22,809 bases of DNA from Bacteroidota bacterium (lineage in GTDB: Bacteria > Bacteroidota > Bacteroidia > NS11-12g > UBA955), in assembly GCA_030836345.1 (NCBI GenBank), contig JAURQA010000213.1:1-22809 (forward strand), read 5' to 3'. The notes under the pieces are model-generated. The model had not been told where the DNA came from. It did no database searches and worked only from the letters and a program-made list of their open reading frames with translations. Positions within the stretch are counted from its first letter, which is position 1; every line of letters starts with the position of its first letter. Of the stretch, positions 1 to 7,244 are shown piece after piece. The position numbers and the translations under genes were made by a program.

Positions 1-543
1 ATTAAAAAAAATAAATGGCTTGGTTACGTTTCTTTGGCAACACTAAAAGCATCTAATGAGGAGGATTTAACTCTTTTGATTGAAGAAGGGTTATCAAAGA
101 CCTATTTCTTACCCAACCAACACCTTTACGAAATTTATCCCTCATTTCAACGCAGTGTATTGTCAGAAATATCAATCATAGATGAAGAAGGCGTGTATTT
201 AGGAAGTGCTAGTAAATCTGTTTTAGGTAAAAAACTTCTGAATACCCTAACATACCGGGGCATTGGATCCATCATTGTTTTAAAGATCTTTCATACAGAT
301 TTTGTCTTAAGTAGAATTTCAAATATTGTTGAAGAGAATAATGCTAAAATAGTTGGTTTAATGATCGAAGAAATAGACCAAAACTATCACATCAACATAA
401 AATTAAATACCACTGAAATAGCTGCTATACTCTCTAGCTTCCAACGTTTTTCTATAGAAATTGAAAGTTACCATAGCATTTCTGAAAGCGAATGGCAGAT
501 AGAAAAAGCATTTGAAATCGCATTTAAACATTTTAATCTTTAA
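1..543 (+). CDS. CBS-domain protein, 5' end outside the window
   Basis: The frame is open to the first base and reads IKKNKWLGYVSLATLKASNE before running to a stop at 541-543, so the gene begins upstream; the TTG at 34 is not a convincing start. From memory of the family, it matches Bacteroidota CBS-pair proteins of about 220 residues: a WLGY segment from the second CBS motif, a linker (EISIIDEEGVYLG), then a C-terminal ACT-like half (residues equivalent to RISNIVEENNAKIVGLMIEE). Such proteins are thought to sense adenine nucleotides or similar ligands, but no ligand can be read here. Relatives often sit beside pdxJ and nadK; neither follows here, and the next gene, 91 bp on, is a wzz-like gene. 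Family assignment is fairly sure; function is unknown. Confidence 0.7.
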   Translation: MKKNKWLGYVSLATLKASNEEDLTLLIEEGLSKTYFLPNQHLYEIYPSFQRSVLSEISIIDEEGVYLGSASKSVLGKKLLNTLTYRGIGSIIVLKIFHTDFVLSRISNIVEENNAKIVGLMIEEIDQNYHINIKLNTTEIAAILSSFQRFSIEIESYHSISESEWQIEKAFEIAFKHFNL

Positions 544-612
544 AATTTAAGGTCTCAAACTGTTAAAAATAATTGCCTTTTGAAAGAATAGGTTTTAGAT
601 AAGAACGTTTTG

Positions 613-620
613 TACCTTTG
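613..620 (+). promoter_or_regulatory. Bacteroidota -7 box (TACCTTTG) for the wzz-like gene
   Basis: TACCTTTG fits the Bacteroidota -7 consensus TAnnTTTG and ends 14 bases before the ATG at 635. A TTTG lies at 579-582, about 30 bp upstream, which is further than the usual spacing of around 19-20, so the -33 element is doubtful. Confidence 0.5.
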
Positions 621-634
621 TACTTTAACTAATA

Positions 635-1681
635 ATGTCCACTAATTCAACTCATTCAAAAGACTTAATTTCGGCAGGAGTAGCCGAGAAGAGTATTAAT
701 TTCATCGATGTCTTAAATTTCTTCTGGAGATGGAGGAAGTATATTCTCATCACTGTATTTGCCTCTGGAATAATAGCTGCAGTATTTTCATCGCCTTTAT
801 TTATGACTCCAAAGTACAAGGCTACTCATATTTTGTACCCAACCACCAACAATAGTGTAAGTAATGCCTTGCTTACAGAACTAAATCAAAGACAAAAAGA
901 TCCATTGGAATTGGGAGGAGATGAGGAAGCAGAGAAAGCGATTCAAGTTTTGCAATCCTCTACTTTAATGAATCGCTTGGTAAAAAACTTTGGTCTAATG
1001 GAGCATTATAACATAGATCCGAAAGGTGGAATGCCTCAATCGCAATTGGCGGACCAATTAAAAAGTAACATATCATTTAACCGGACGCGCTATTTGAGTG
1101 TTGAAATTAACGTGATGGATGAGAGTCCTGAAATGGCAGCTAAAATAGCCAATGGAATTGCCAGTCTTTACGATACTGTAAAAACTGAGATTCAAAAGCA
1201 AATTGCTGTTCCAGCGCTTCAAATTGTGGAGCGTGCACTTCAAACCAAGAGAGATCAAATTACCGATATCAAAAAACGTTTACAGGTCTTGGGTAACAAA
1301 GGAATCATTAACTATGAAGAACAAACAAGAGCTCTCTCTGAAGAGATTTATAAGGCCCAAGCAGCTGGTCGAAAAGGAAAAGTAATAGAGTTAAAGAAAG
1401 AAAAAGAGCAATTAATTGAAAACGGTGGGGAGTATATGGCCTTAAACGAACTTATTCAGATTGAAGAAACCAAAAAAAGTGATTTGATTTCTCAGCTGGA
1501 TAAAAGAACCGTAGATGTTACAGAGAGTTTATCCCATAAATTTACCGTAAGTGAAGCTTCGGCCCCCGAGCGTAAAGCATGGCCTATTCGATCTTTAATT
1601 GTCTTATTAACCATGGCAACTGCCTTTGCTGGAACTAGCCTTGTGCTATTAGGTGTTGAGCTCTTTGCCAAAGATAAATAA
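635..1681 (+). CDS. Wzz-like polysaccharide chain-length determinant
   Basis: This is a 348-residue inner-membrane protein of the Wzz/PCP family, which sets the length of polysaccharide chains made by a Wzy polymerase. The N terminus has the typical FIDVLNFFWRWRKYILI lead into a first membrane segment (about 36-56). A long periplasmic region with helical, coiled-coil-like stretches (about 190-300) follows. A proline-containing motif (ASAPERKAWP) then precedes a second membrane segment (about 321-343). There is no Walker A motif or tyrosine cluster at the C terminus, so this is a stand-alone Wzz and not a fused BY-kinase. ATG 635 is chosen because a -7 box lies just upstream. The stop codon abuts the GTG start of the ligase gene, so the two are probably co-transcribed. 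Polysaccharide identity cannot be told. Confidence 0.85.
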   Translation: MSTNSTHSKDLISAGVAEKSINFIDVLNFFWRWRKYILITVFASGIIAAVFSSPLFMTPKYKATHILYPTTNNSVSNALLTELNQRQKDPLELGGDEEAEKAIQVLQSSTLMNRLVKNFGLMEHYNIDPKGGMPQSQLADQLKSNISFNRTRYLSVEINVMDESPEMAAKIANGIASLYDTVKTEIQKQIAVPALQIVERALQTKRDQITDIKKRLQVLGNKGIINYEEQTRALSEEIYKAQAAGRKGKVIELKKEKEQLIENGGEYMALNELIQIEETKKSDLISQLDKRTVDVTESLSHKFTVSEASAPERKAWPIRSLIVLLTMATAFAGTSLVLLGVELFAKDK

Positions 1682-3133
1682 GTGCAGAAAAGCTTTAAAT
1701 ACAATGGATTTATTGCCTCTCTTATTGGCTTAGGCCTTGGCATTATTTCTCTCTTGGTTTATGCAATCTTCGATTTTCCCTATGTGTTTCTCATTCCCAT
1801 AACGGGGTTCATGCTTCTTTTTGCTTTATTGCGATTAGATAAATTTGCCATACTGATTGGCGCTCTGGCTCCTCTAAGTATAAATGTAGATGATGTTGGA
1901 GCTGGATTAGGAATGGCTTTTCCAACTGAGCCACTTATTATTTTATTGTTTGCACTTTTGATATTCTATTATTTAAAGCACTTTAATATCCCTTTAAAAT
2001 TGATAAAAAACCCAATGGTACTGCTCGTATTGGCCTATATTCTATGGCTGTGGATTAGTAGCATTTTTAGTGTTCAACCCTGGGTGAGTTTCAAATTTGC
2101 TTTTTCTCGCACCTGGTATATAGTCGTATTTTTCTTTGGTGGTTTATGGTGGTTCAGAAAGCAGAGTAATATTCGTTTCTTTCTTATTTGGCAAGTTGTT
2201 TTTACTGTTGCTCTAGCACTATACACCATTTTTAAACATTCCGAATTTGGATTTGTACGAGGAGCTAGTTACGGGATCTCTTGGCCTTTTTTCCCAGACC
2301 ACGGAATGTATGCGGCCTGTTTGGCTTTTGCCATCCCTATTCTTTGTATATTTATTTTTAATGCAAAGCAATTTAACCTATCAAAAATTGGCTCAGGCGT
2401 CGTTATCGGGGCCTTTGTAATCCTTCTGTTTGCAATAGTTACCAGTTATACACGTGCAACTTGGTTAAGTCTTGTAGCAGCCTTGGCCGTTTATCTTATT
2501 TTATATTTAAAAATTAAGTTTCGATATATTCTTATCGCTATTGTACTGATAGGAAGTATTGGTTTAGCCAAGCAAGACCAGATTCTCTATTCACTCTCTG
2601 CCAATAAGCAAGGAAGCAGCGATGAGCTTGAAGGTCATGTAAAATCGGTGAGTAATATTACTACAGATCCCAGCAATATGGAACGTTTTAATCGCTGGAG
2701 TTGTGCATTAAGAATGGCAGAAGATAAACCCTTTTTTGGCTTTGGGCCTGGCACATTTGTATTCGAATATGGAGCCTATCAAAAATCGGATGAGCTTACT
2801 ATTATTAGTACCTTTTTTGGGGAACTTGGAGACGCTCACTCAGAATACTTTTCGGCTTTGGCAGAAATGGGATATCCCGGCATGTTTCTTTGGACTGCCA
2901 TTTTTTTATATTCTGTTGCCCTAGGATTTAAGGTTTATTATGGCTCTAAAAATCGTCAAATTAGAAATACCGCATTAATTGCCCTGTTAGCATTAATAAC
3001 CTACTATGTGCATGCCTTTTTAAATAATTATAGCCAATACGATAAAGTGGCCGTTCCTCTCTGGTGCTTCCTTTCTATCCTTGTTTGCTTAGATTTGTAT
3101 TCTGAAAATCAAGCAAGGGTTGAGCAAGAGTAA
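1682..3133 (+). CDS. O-antigen ligase / Wzy-like polymerase family membrane protein
   Basis: This 483-residue polytopic protein has roughly 12-14 hydrophobic segments and the Wzy_C (O-antigen ligase family) layout. A conserved arginine sits in SYTRATWLS (R258). A large periplasmic loop (about 300-395) contains the RWSCALRMAEDKPFFGFG motif and AHSEYFSALAEMGYPG, whose H386 matches the conserved ligase histidine. Members either join finished glycans to an acceptor (WaaL, PglL) or polymerise repeat units (Wzy); sequence alone does not separate these. The start is GTG at 1682, immediately after the wzz stop, which suggests translational coupling, and the Wzz partner makes a polymerase role plausible. 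Its 3' end overlaps the next gene by 14 bp. Confidence 0.82.
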   Translation: MQKSFKYNGFIASLIGLGLGIISLLVYAIFDFPYVFLIPITGFMLLFALLRLDKFAILIGALAPLSINVDDVGAGLGMAFPTEPLIILLFALLIFYYLKHFNIPLKLIKNPMVLLVLAYILWLWISSIFSVQPWVSFKFAFSRTWYIVVFFFGGLWWFRKQSNIRFFLIWQVVFTVALALYTIFKHSEFGFVRGASYGISWPFFPDHGMYAACLAFAIPILCIFIFNAKQFNLSKIGSGVVIGAFVILLFAIVTSYTRATWLSLVAALAVYLILYLKIKFRYILIAIVLIGSIGLAKQDQILYSLSANKQGSSDELEGHVKSVSNITTDPSNMERFNRWSCALRMAEDKPFFGFGPGTFVFEYGAYQKSDELTIISTFFGELGDAHSEYFSALAEMGYPGMFLWTAIFLYSVALGFKVYYGSKNRQIRNTALIALLALITYYVHAFLNNYSQYDKVAVPLWCFLSILVCLDLYSENQARVEQE

Positions 3134-4178
3134 ATCTATATTTTCACAGCGTTCATTTAATTTGGGCATTCTTTGTATTGCCCTCTTTGCTATTCCTGCT
3201 ATACCTGGATACCTTACTACACCTGACAATACAAGCAATGCAAATCAGCTTAGTCAAAAAATTGCCAATCAGAAGCCGGGTTTTACTTGCTCTTTTTTGA
3301 AAGTAGATTTACAATTAGCTCATGAAGCAAGCACCCTAAACACTTGGCTTTATGGGGAAAAAACTACTTGGGATAGAGTACCAATAGAACGTATCATTTG
3401 GTCCAATAAAGATAGCATAGCAATACTCCTTTGGAATGAAAACAGCCAAAAAAGCTATGCTAAAAAAGAACTCATTGCAACCGAAAATGGCGCCATGGTC
3501 CATAAACAAACCTTTTATTTAGGAACGGATCGCAATGGACGCGACATGCTGAGCCGGTTAATTATTGGTGCCCGAGTTTCTCTTATTGTAGGCTTTGTGA
3601 GTGTTTTTATTTCTTTATTTATTGGATTAGTTATTGGCTTAAGTGCTGGATATTTTGGAGGTCGAGTTGATTCGATCTTATCTTGGCTCATCGCTGTTTT
3701 TTGGTCTGTTCCTACTTTGCTTATTGCTTTGGGTTTAAGCTTTGCCTTTGGCAAAGGCTTGGTACAAGTACTCATTACCATTGGGTTTAGTACGTGGGTA
3801 GAGGTGGCTAGAATAGTGCGTGGACAAACTCTTCAAATCAGAGAGCAAGAATATATTTTAAGTACACAAATTATGGGATTTAAACCCATTCGAATTATTA
3901 TACACCATATTTTACCTAACCTAAAAGGAACCATCGTAGTACTGGCTACTACAAATTTTGCCTCAGCCATTTTACTTGAGGCGGGCTTATCATTTTTAGG
4001 TCTAGGTGTTGCACCACCCGCTCCTAGCTGGGGAATAATGGTTAAGGAACATTTAGGGAATTTAGTGTTGGATACGTATTATCTGGCTTTGATACCCGGT
4101 TTTGCCATCATGCTCATGGTTATGGCTTTCAATTGGTTGGCTATGGGAATACGCAATCATTATGATACGCGATTATAG
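3120..4178 (+). CDS. OppC/DppC-type ABC transporter permease
   Basis: This is a 352-residue inner-membrane permease of the peptide/nickel (binding-protein-dependent, BPD_transp_1) family. It has an N-terminal membrane segment (about 14-32) and then a periplasmic stretch of about 100 residues. The hallmark YLGTDRNGRDMLSRL follows (133-147), then about five more membrane segments. The EAA-type cytoplasmic loop lies near 245-267 (STQIMGFKPIRIIIHHILPN), and the C-terminal signature LSFLGLGVAPPAPSWG is at 290-305. The family normally pairs with an OppB permease, OppD/OppF ATPases and a binding protein; none is in this window. The start is TTG at 3120, preceded by AAGGG and lying inside the ligase gene; the first ATG in frame is near codon 126, too late to keep the domain. 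The substrate is unknown, and the link to the polysaccharide genes rests on the overlap only. Confidence 0.85.
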   Translation: MSKSKSIFSQRSFNLGILCIALFAIPAIPGYLTTPDNTSNANQLSQKIANQKPGFTCSFLKVDLQLAHEASTLNTWLYGEKTTWDRVPIERIIWSNKDSIAILLWNENSQKSYAKKELIATENGAMVHKQTFYLGTDRNGRDMLSRLIIGARVSLIVGFVSVFISLFIGLVIGLSAGYFGGRVDSILSWLIAVFWSVPTLLIALGLSFAFGKGLVQVLITIGFSTWVEVARIVRGQTLQIREQEYILSTQIMGFKPIRIIIHHILPNLKGTIVVLATTNFASAILLEAGLSFLGLGVAPPAPSWGIMVKEHLGNLVLDTYYLALIPGFAIMLMVMAFNWLAMGIRNHYDTRL

Positions 4179-4215
4179 GATGTGGACGATTCAGAGAAGA
4201 ATAGATAAAAAGTAG

Positions 4216-4223
4216 TAATTTTG
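4216..4223 (+). promoter_or_regulatory. -7 box (TAATTTTG) for the wcaF-like gene
   Basis: TAATTTTG fits TAnnTTTG and ends 8 bases before the ATG at 4232. It suggests that the acyltransferase and glycosyltransferase genes can be transcribed separately from the upstream wzz-ligase-permease group. I see no clear -33 TTTG. Confidence 0.5.
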
Positions 4224-4231
4224 ACAATGGT

Positions 4232-4780
4232 ATGGCTGAAGTAAATCTGCAATCCTTCAATAACTCTTGGTATAAACCTGGCGGTAGTTTAATAGGTAGG
4301 TTGCTTTGGTTTGTTCTCAACTCCCTCATACTAAAATCTATGTTACCTGGAAGTTTTTGGCGAAGAGCACTACTCCGTTTATTTGGAGCAAAAATTGGGA
4401 AAATGGTAATCCTAAAACCCCGCATTTCGGTAAAATACCCTTGGAATTTATCAATAGGTGATCATTCATGGCTGGGCGAAAAAGTATGGATTGACAACCT
4501 GGGAAAGGTAAGTATTGGAAGTCATTGCTGCATATCTCAAGGCGCTATACTGATTTGCGGAAACCATAATTATAAAAAATCTAGTTTCGATCTAATGGTT
4601 AAACCCATCATTATTATGAATGGTGCTTGGGTTGGTGCGGCTTCTGCGATAGCTCCTGGCACGGAAATGGGAAAGAATTGTGTTCTATCCATTGGTTCAA
4701 CAGCTATTGGATTATTAGAGCCAAATGCTATTTACCAGGGCAACCCTGCGGTTAAAATAAAAGATAGAGTGATTGATTAA
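4232..4780 (+). CDS. wcaF: WcaF-like hexapeptide-repeat acyltransferase
   Basis: This 182-residue protein belongs to the left-handed beta-helix acyltransferases and resembles the colanic acid acetyltransferase WcaF in length and motifs. It shares a FWRRALLRLFGAKIGK block (42-57), then KYPWNLSIGDHSWLGE, then ISQGAILICGNHNY with H112 as the likely catalytic histidine. Hexapeptide-type turns (WVGAASAIAPGTEMGKN) follow, and it ends in YQGNPAVKIKDRV, typical of the family. The likely reaction is transfer of an acetyl group from acetyl-CoA to a sugar of a surface glycan in the cytoplasm. It has its own -7 box, and its stop codon directly abuts the start of the glycosyltransferase gene, so the two form a tight pair. 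The family is sure; the exact acceptor is not. Confidence 0.83.
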   Translation: MAEVNLQSFNNSWYKPGGSLIGRLLWFVLNSLILKSMLPGSFWRRALLRLFGAKIGKMVILKPRISVKYPWNLSIGDHSWLGEKVWIDNLGKVSIGSHCCISQGAILICGNHNYKKSSFDLMVKPIIIMNGAWVGAASAIAPGTEMGKNCVLSIGSTAIGLLEPNAIYQGNPAVKIKDRVID

Positions 4781-5515
4781 ATGAAGGTTTCCATTATAAC
4801 CACTTCTTACAATAGCTGCAAGACTATAGAAGAAACCATTACATCTGTTCAAAGCCAAACTTACGAGGATGTGGAACATATTATTGTAGATGGAAAATCT
4901 ACAGATGGCACCTTAGAAATAATCCAGAAATACTCCCATTTAATATTTGTTAGCGAAGAAGACAAAGGGCTTTATGATGCCATGAATAAAGGCATATCAA
5001 TGGCCTCTGGAGATATTATTGCCATTCTTAATAGCGATGATTTATATGCATCGACTAAGGCCATTGCAAGGGTTGTTGAAGCTTTTAAAGAAAATGAATC
5101 AGATTGTATTTTAACGGGAATTGAAATATTTAATGATCCGTCAAAAAAGGTGGTTCGAACCTACTCAGCAAAAAAATGGCGAATGTGGATGTTCCGGATT
5201 GGATGGCAACCGCCTCATCCCGGATTTTTTGCAAAATCCTCGGTTTATACGTCTCATGGTAACTTTGACATTCAATTTAAAATATCGGCCGATTTCGATT
5301 TTATGTTTCGTGTTTTATATCATAAGAAAACATCCTATACTAAAATCCATGAAACTACAGTGAGCATGAGAGCGGGCGGAATTAGCCAAAGTGGTTTTAA
5401 AAGTCGTGCAATGGCAAATAAAGAAGACCATCTTTCCATTAAAAAATACGGATACTTTTCATCTCCTCTCTTGATTTGGTCTAAATATTTGTTAAAGATT
5501 TTACAATACGTATAG
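4781..5515 (+). CDS. Family 2 glycosyltransferase (WcaE-like)
   Basis: This 244-residue GT-A fold glycosyltransferase has the N-terminal MKVSIITTSYN strand and VDGKSTDGT (37-45). EEDKGLYDAMNKGI (59-72) is very like the WcaE group, and the metal-binding LNSDD is at 83-87. The middle part has QPPHPGFFAKSSVY and SADFDFMFRV, which fit the acceptor side. It would transfer a sugar from a nucleotide-sugar to a lipid-linked glycan at the inner-membrane face. Its ATG follows the wcaF-like stop with no gap, so it is almost certainly translated from the same mRNA. Which sugar is moved cannot be inferred. It ends in LLKILQYV, and I see no hairpin terminator after it. Confidence 0.85.
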   Translation: MKVSIITTSYNSCKTIEETITSVQSQTYEDVEHIIVDGKSTDGTLEIIQKYSHLIFVSEEDKGLYDAMNKGISMASGDIIAILNSDDLYASTKAIARVVEAFKENESDCILTGIEIFNDPSKKVVRTYSAKKWRMWMFRIGWQPPHPGFFAKSSVYTSHGNFDIQFKISADFDFMFRVLYHKKTSYTKIHETTVSMRAGGISQSGFKSRAMANKEDHLSIKKYGYFSSPLLIWSKYLLKILQYV

Positions 5516-5541
5516 CTTCTTGAAACCATTTTAGCATCTCT

Positions 5542-5780
5542 ATGTTGAATGAAGGTCTCACAGCAAAAATGTTTTTGTTGAGTGTTCTTTTTACAAATAA
5601 AGTACTGCAGCTAGAAGAACAAGTCACTTCCACAATTCTTGAAAAATACATGTGGCCAATGTTTTAAGCGATGAAGAAACCGTTCAATTGAGCTATTTAT
5701 CGAAAAAATACACGCTTAACTCTTCTTACGGACTATGGTCATGCCATCGCGCAAGGGCAATTGAAGGGTTTCAAAATTAA
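5542..5780 (+). pseudogene. Possible small broken gene (two frames joined by a shift)
   Basis: Between the glycosyltransferase and the convergent methyltransferase, an ATG at 5542 opens a 41-codon frame ending at 5665-5667 (MLNEGLTAKMFLLSVLFTNK then LQLEEQVTSTILEKYMWPMF). From about 5649 another frame reads HVANVLSDEETVQLSYLSKK and continues to a stop at 5778-5780, running antisense into the last 65 bases of the methyltransferase gene. Joining the frames near 5650 gives a smooth, protein-like sequence, which could mean a frameshifted remnant. I recognise no family, there is no -7 box, and both frames are short enough to be chance. Confidence 0.22.
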
Positions 5781-6351
5781 CCTGCCGCACCAAGGTTTGG
5801 TTAAACTCTTTCATCATCTCTGTATCCCGATCCATAGAATCCTGCACTACTTTTCCTCCCCATAAGGTATTGTCAAAAATAGCTAAGCCCCCAACTCTTA
5901 AAACCCGGTTGCAGACATCCAAATACTTTATATAGCTTCTTTTCTCACCATCCACATAAATAATATCTGCTAGCTCTTCCATGTCCTCTAAAAACTTTAT
6001 TCCATCGAGATTCAGAACTTCAATTTGTTTGGTATAAGGAGTCTTATTAATAAATTCTTGAGCTTTGTATGCATGCTCTGGGTTTATCTCTATTGACTTT
6101 ACTTTTCCATTTTTAGACAATCCTTCAGCAAAACAGAGGGCTCCATACCCTGTAAAGGTTCCTATTTCTACAACTAAATTGGGTTGTACTAATTTAGAAA
6201 GCATGGAAAGCAGTCTTCCTTGCAAATGGCCGGTCAACATTCTTGGATTCGTAGTGTTTAACCAGGTGGCTTTACTCAAGTCTTGCAGATATAAGGGCTC
6301 CTCCGAGCTATTATTGGTGCAATAAGATTCAATTAATTCCTTATTTTTCAT
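5716..6351 (-). CDS. SAM-dependent O-methyltransferase (COMT/YrrM type)
   Basis: This 211-residue class I methyltransferase belongs to the catechol/caffeoyl-CoA O-methyltransferase-like family (YrrM, MdmC). The SAM-binding motif I VEIGTFTGYG is at 61-70. The acidic residues SIEINPEH (86-93) contact the ribose, DGIKFLED lies near 116-123, and the metal/substrate region YVDGEKRSY is at 132-140, followed by FDNTLWGG (159-166). Such enzymes methylate hydroxyl groups of small molecules, usually with a divalent metal; the substrate is unknown. The usual motif is closer to DADKxNY, so the second acidic position is E here instead of D. ATG 6351 gives a normal family length. It converges on the polysaccharide genes and diverges from the DUF2795 gene. 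A near-match -7 box (TATATTTC, 6382-6389 on this strand) lies about 30 bases upstream. Confidence 0.85.
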   Translation of the reverse strand: MKNKELIESYCTNNSSEEPLYLQDLSKATWLNTTNPRMLTGHLQGRLLSMLSKLVQPNLVVEIGTFTGYGALCFAEGLSKNGKVKSIEINPEHAYKAQEFINKTPYTKQIEVLNLDGIKFLEDMEELADIIYVDGEKRSYIKYLDVCNRVLRVGGLAIFDNTLWGGKVVQDSMDRDTEMMKEFNQTLVRQVNFETLQLPLRDGMTIVRKKS

Positions 6352-6444
6352 TTAAATGACTACTTATCAATGATTTATTTTGAAATATAATTTGCTTGCA
6401 ATTTAGGGAATAAAAGCATTAATTCGCGACATAGTAAACGAATT

Positions 6445-6666
6445 ATGTACTGGACACTAGAACTTGTAAATTATTTAGATGATGCTCCATGGCCTGCAAC
6501 CAAAGATGAGTTGATAGACTATGCTATCAGATCAGGTGCTCCTTTAGAGGTAGTAGAGAATCTTCAAGAACTTGAAGATGAAGGAGAACCTTATGAAAGT
6601 ATCGAAGAAATTTGGAGTGATTTTCCTACGGATGATGATTACTTCTTTAATGAAGACGAATTATAA
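6445..6666 (+). CDS. Small acidic DUF2795 family protein
   Basis: This 73-residue protein reads MYWTLELVNYLDDAPWPATK, then DELIDYAIRSGAPLEVVENL, then EIWSDFP and a tail of Asp/Glu. It matches, from memory, the strongly conserved DUF2795 proteins of Bacteroidota, whose biochemical role is unknown to me. It has about 23 acidic residues against two basic ones, no signal peptide and no membrane segment, so it is probably cytosolic. The DAPWPATKDELIDYA stretch looks like a small helical domain. It stands alone, diverging from the methyltransferase gene and convergent with the GatB/YqeY gene, with a hairpin terminator just after it. Confidence 0.82.
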   Translation: MYWTLELVNYLDDAPWPATKDELIDYAIRSGAPLEVVENLQELEDEGEPYESIEEIWSDFPTDDDYFFNEDEL

Positions 6667-6690
6667 ATTCAGAAAAATTAGGCACGTAAG

Positions 6691-6721
6691 AGGCGAGCAT
6701 ATAAAATGCGCGCCTTTTTTT
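6691..6721 (+). terminator. Rho-independent terminator after the DUF2795 gene
   Basis: The arms AGGCGAGCAT (6691-6700) and ATGCGCGCCT (6706-6715) pair with one A-G mismatch around the loop ATAAA. A run of seven T follows (6715-6721). The T-run serves the + strand gene; the - strand reading lacks a comparable T-run, so it is not clearly bidirectional. It touches the stop codon of the convergent gene. Confidence 0.75.
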
Positions 6722-7160
6722 ATGCTAAAATACTGCGCACCATTCCAGACAGTACTTTTCCGTCAGCACCGGCACCCAATTTTTTTTGAGCTAGGCCCAT
6801 TACTTTACCCATGTCTTTCATTCCCGAGGCACCGGTTTGTTTTATAATTTCCTGAATGGCTGCTCTCATTTCTTCTTCACCCAATTGTTTGGGGAGTAAC
6901 TCTTCTATAAAAGCCAACTCTGACTTTTCGACAGAGGATAAGTCATCTCTTCCTTGATCATCATAAATGGCAATGCTGTCCTTGCGTTGCTTGGCCATTT
7001 TAATAACCGCCTTTAGATAGTCTTCTTCACCGACCCCTTCACCTGATGTTTCGAGTAACATAAAGGCACTTTTAATACTTCGATATGCTCTAAGTTTATC
7101 TGCATCCTTAGCCTTCATTGCATCCTTAATTGTGTTATTTACTTTTTCCTTAATACTCAT
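6720..7160 (-). CDS. GatB/YqeY domain protein
   Basis: This 146-residue protein is of the YqeY family, related to the C-terminal tail domain of the amidotransferase subunit GatB. The family pattern is visible: MSIKEKVNNTIKDAMKAKD, LRAYRSIKSA, KQRKDSIAIYDDQGRDDL, then FIEELLPKQLGEEEM, and finally MGKVMGLAQKKLGAGADGKV. Stand-alone members are thought to bind RNA or tRNA-related partners, but the function is not firmly known. I place the start at 7160 (MSIKEK) and not at the in-frame ATG at 7184, because a TATATTTG -7 box lies between them (7174-7181) and family length agrees. The gene diverges from gltX. Confidence 0.88.
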   Translation of the reverse strand: MSIKEKVNNTIKDAMKAKDADKLRAYRSIKSAFMLLETSGEGVGEEDYLKAVIKMAKQRKDSIAIYDDQGRDDLSSVEKSELAFIEELLPKQLGEEEMRAAIQEIIKQTGASGMKDMGKVMGLAQKKLGAGADGKVLSGMVRSILA

Positions 7161-7173
7161 GATAATTCGTTTG

Positions 7174-7181
7174 CAAATATA
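7174..7181 (-). promoter_or_regulatory. -7 box (TATATTTG) for the GatB/YqeY gene
   Basis: On the minus strand the sequence TATATTTG(C) fits TAnnTTTG and ends 13 bases before the ATG at 7160. It rules against the longer reading frame starting at 7184, which would begin upstream of the transcript start. Confidence 0.6.
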
Positions 7182-7229
7182 CATCTATGTAATTTTTACA
7201 TAGAATGCATCCTCTCCATTATTCTGTAT

Positions 7230-7237
7230 TAATTTTG
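7230..7237 (+). promoter_or_regulatory. -7 box (TAATTTTG) for gltX
   Basis: TAATTTTG fits TAnnTTTG and ends 7 bases before the gltX ATG at 7245, implying a transcript with almost no 5' leader. It is divergent from the GatB/YqeY -7 box, about 48 bp away. Confidence 0.6.
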
Positions 7238-7244
7238 CACCCGC

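Noticed and set aside
635..5515. The polysaccharide stretch as a horizontally acquired island
   Set aside because: No integrase, tRNA, flanking repeats or obvious base-composition change is visible; the same -7 box style is used inside and outside.
7161..7184. Longer N terminus for the GatB/YqeY protein starting at the ATG at 7184
   Set aside because: The added codons overlap a good -7 box (TATATTTG) and are not part of the family; the start at 7160 gives the usual length.
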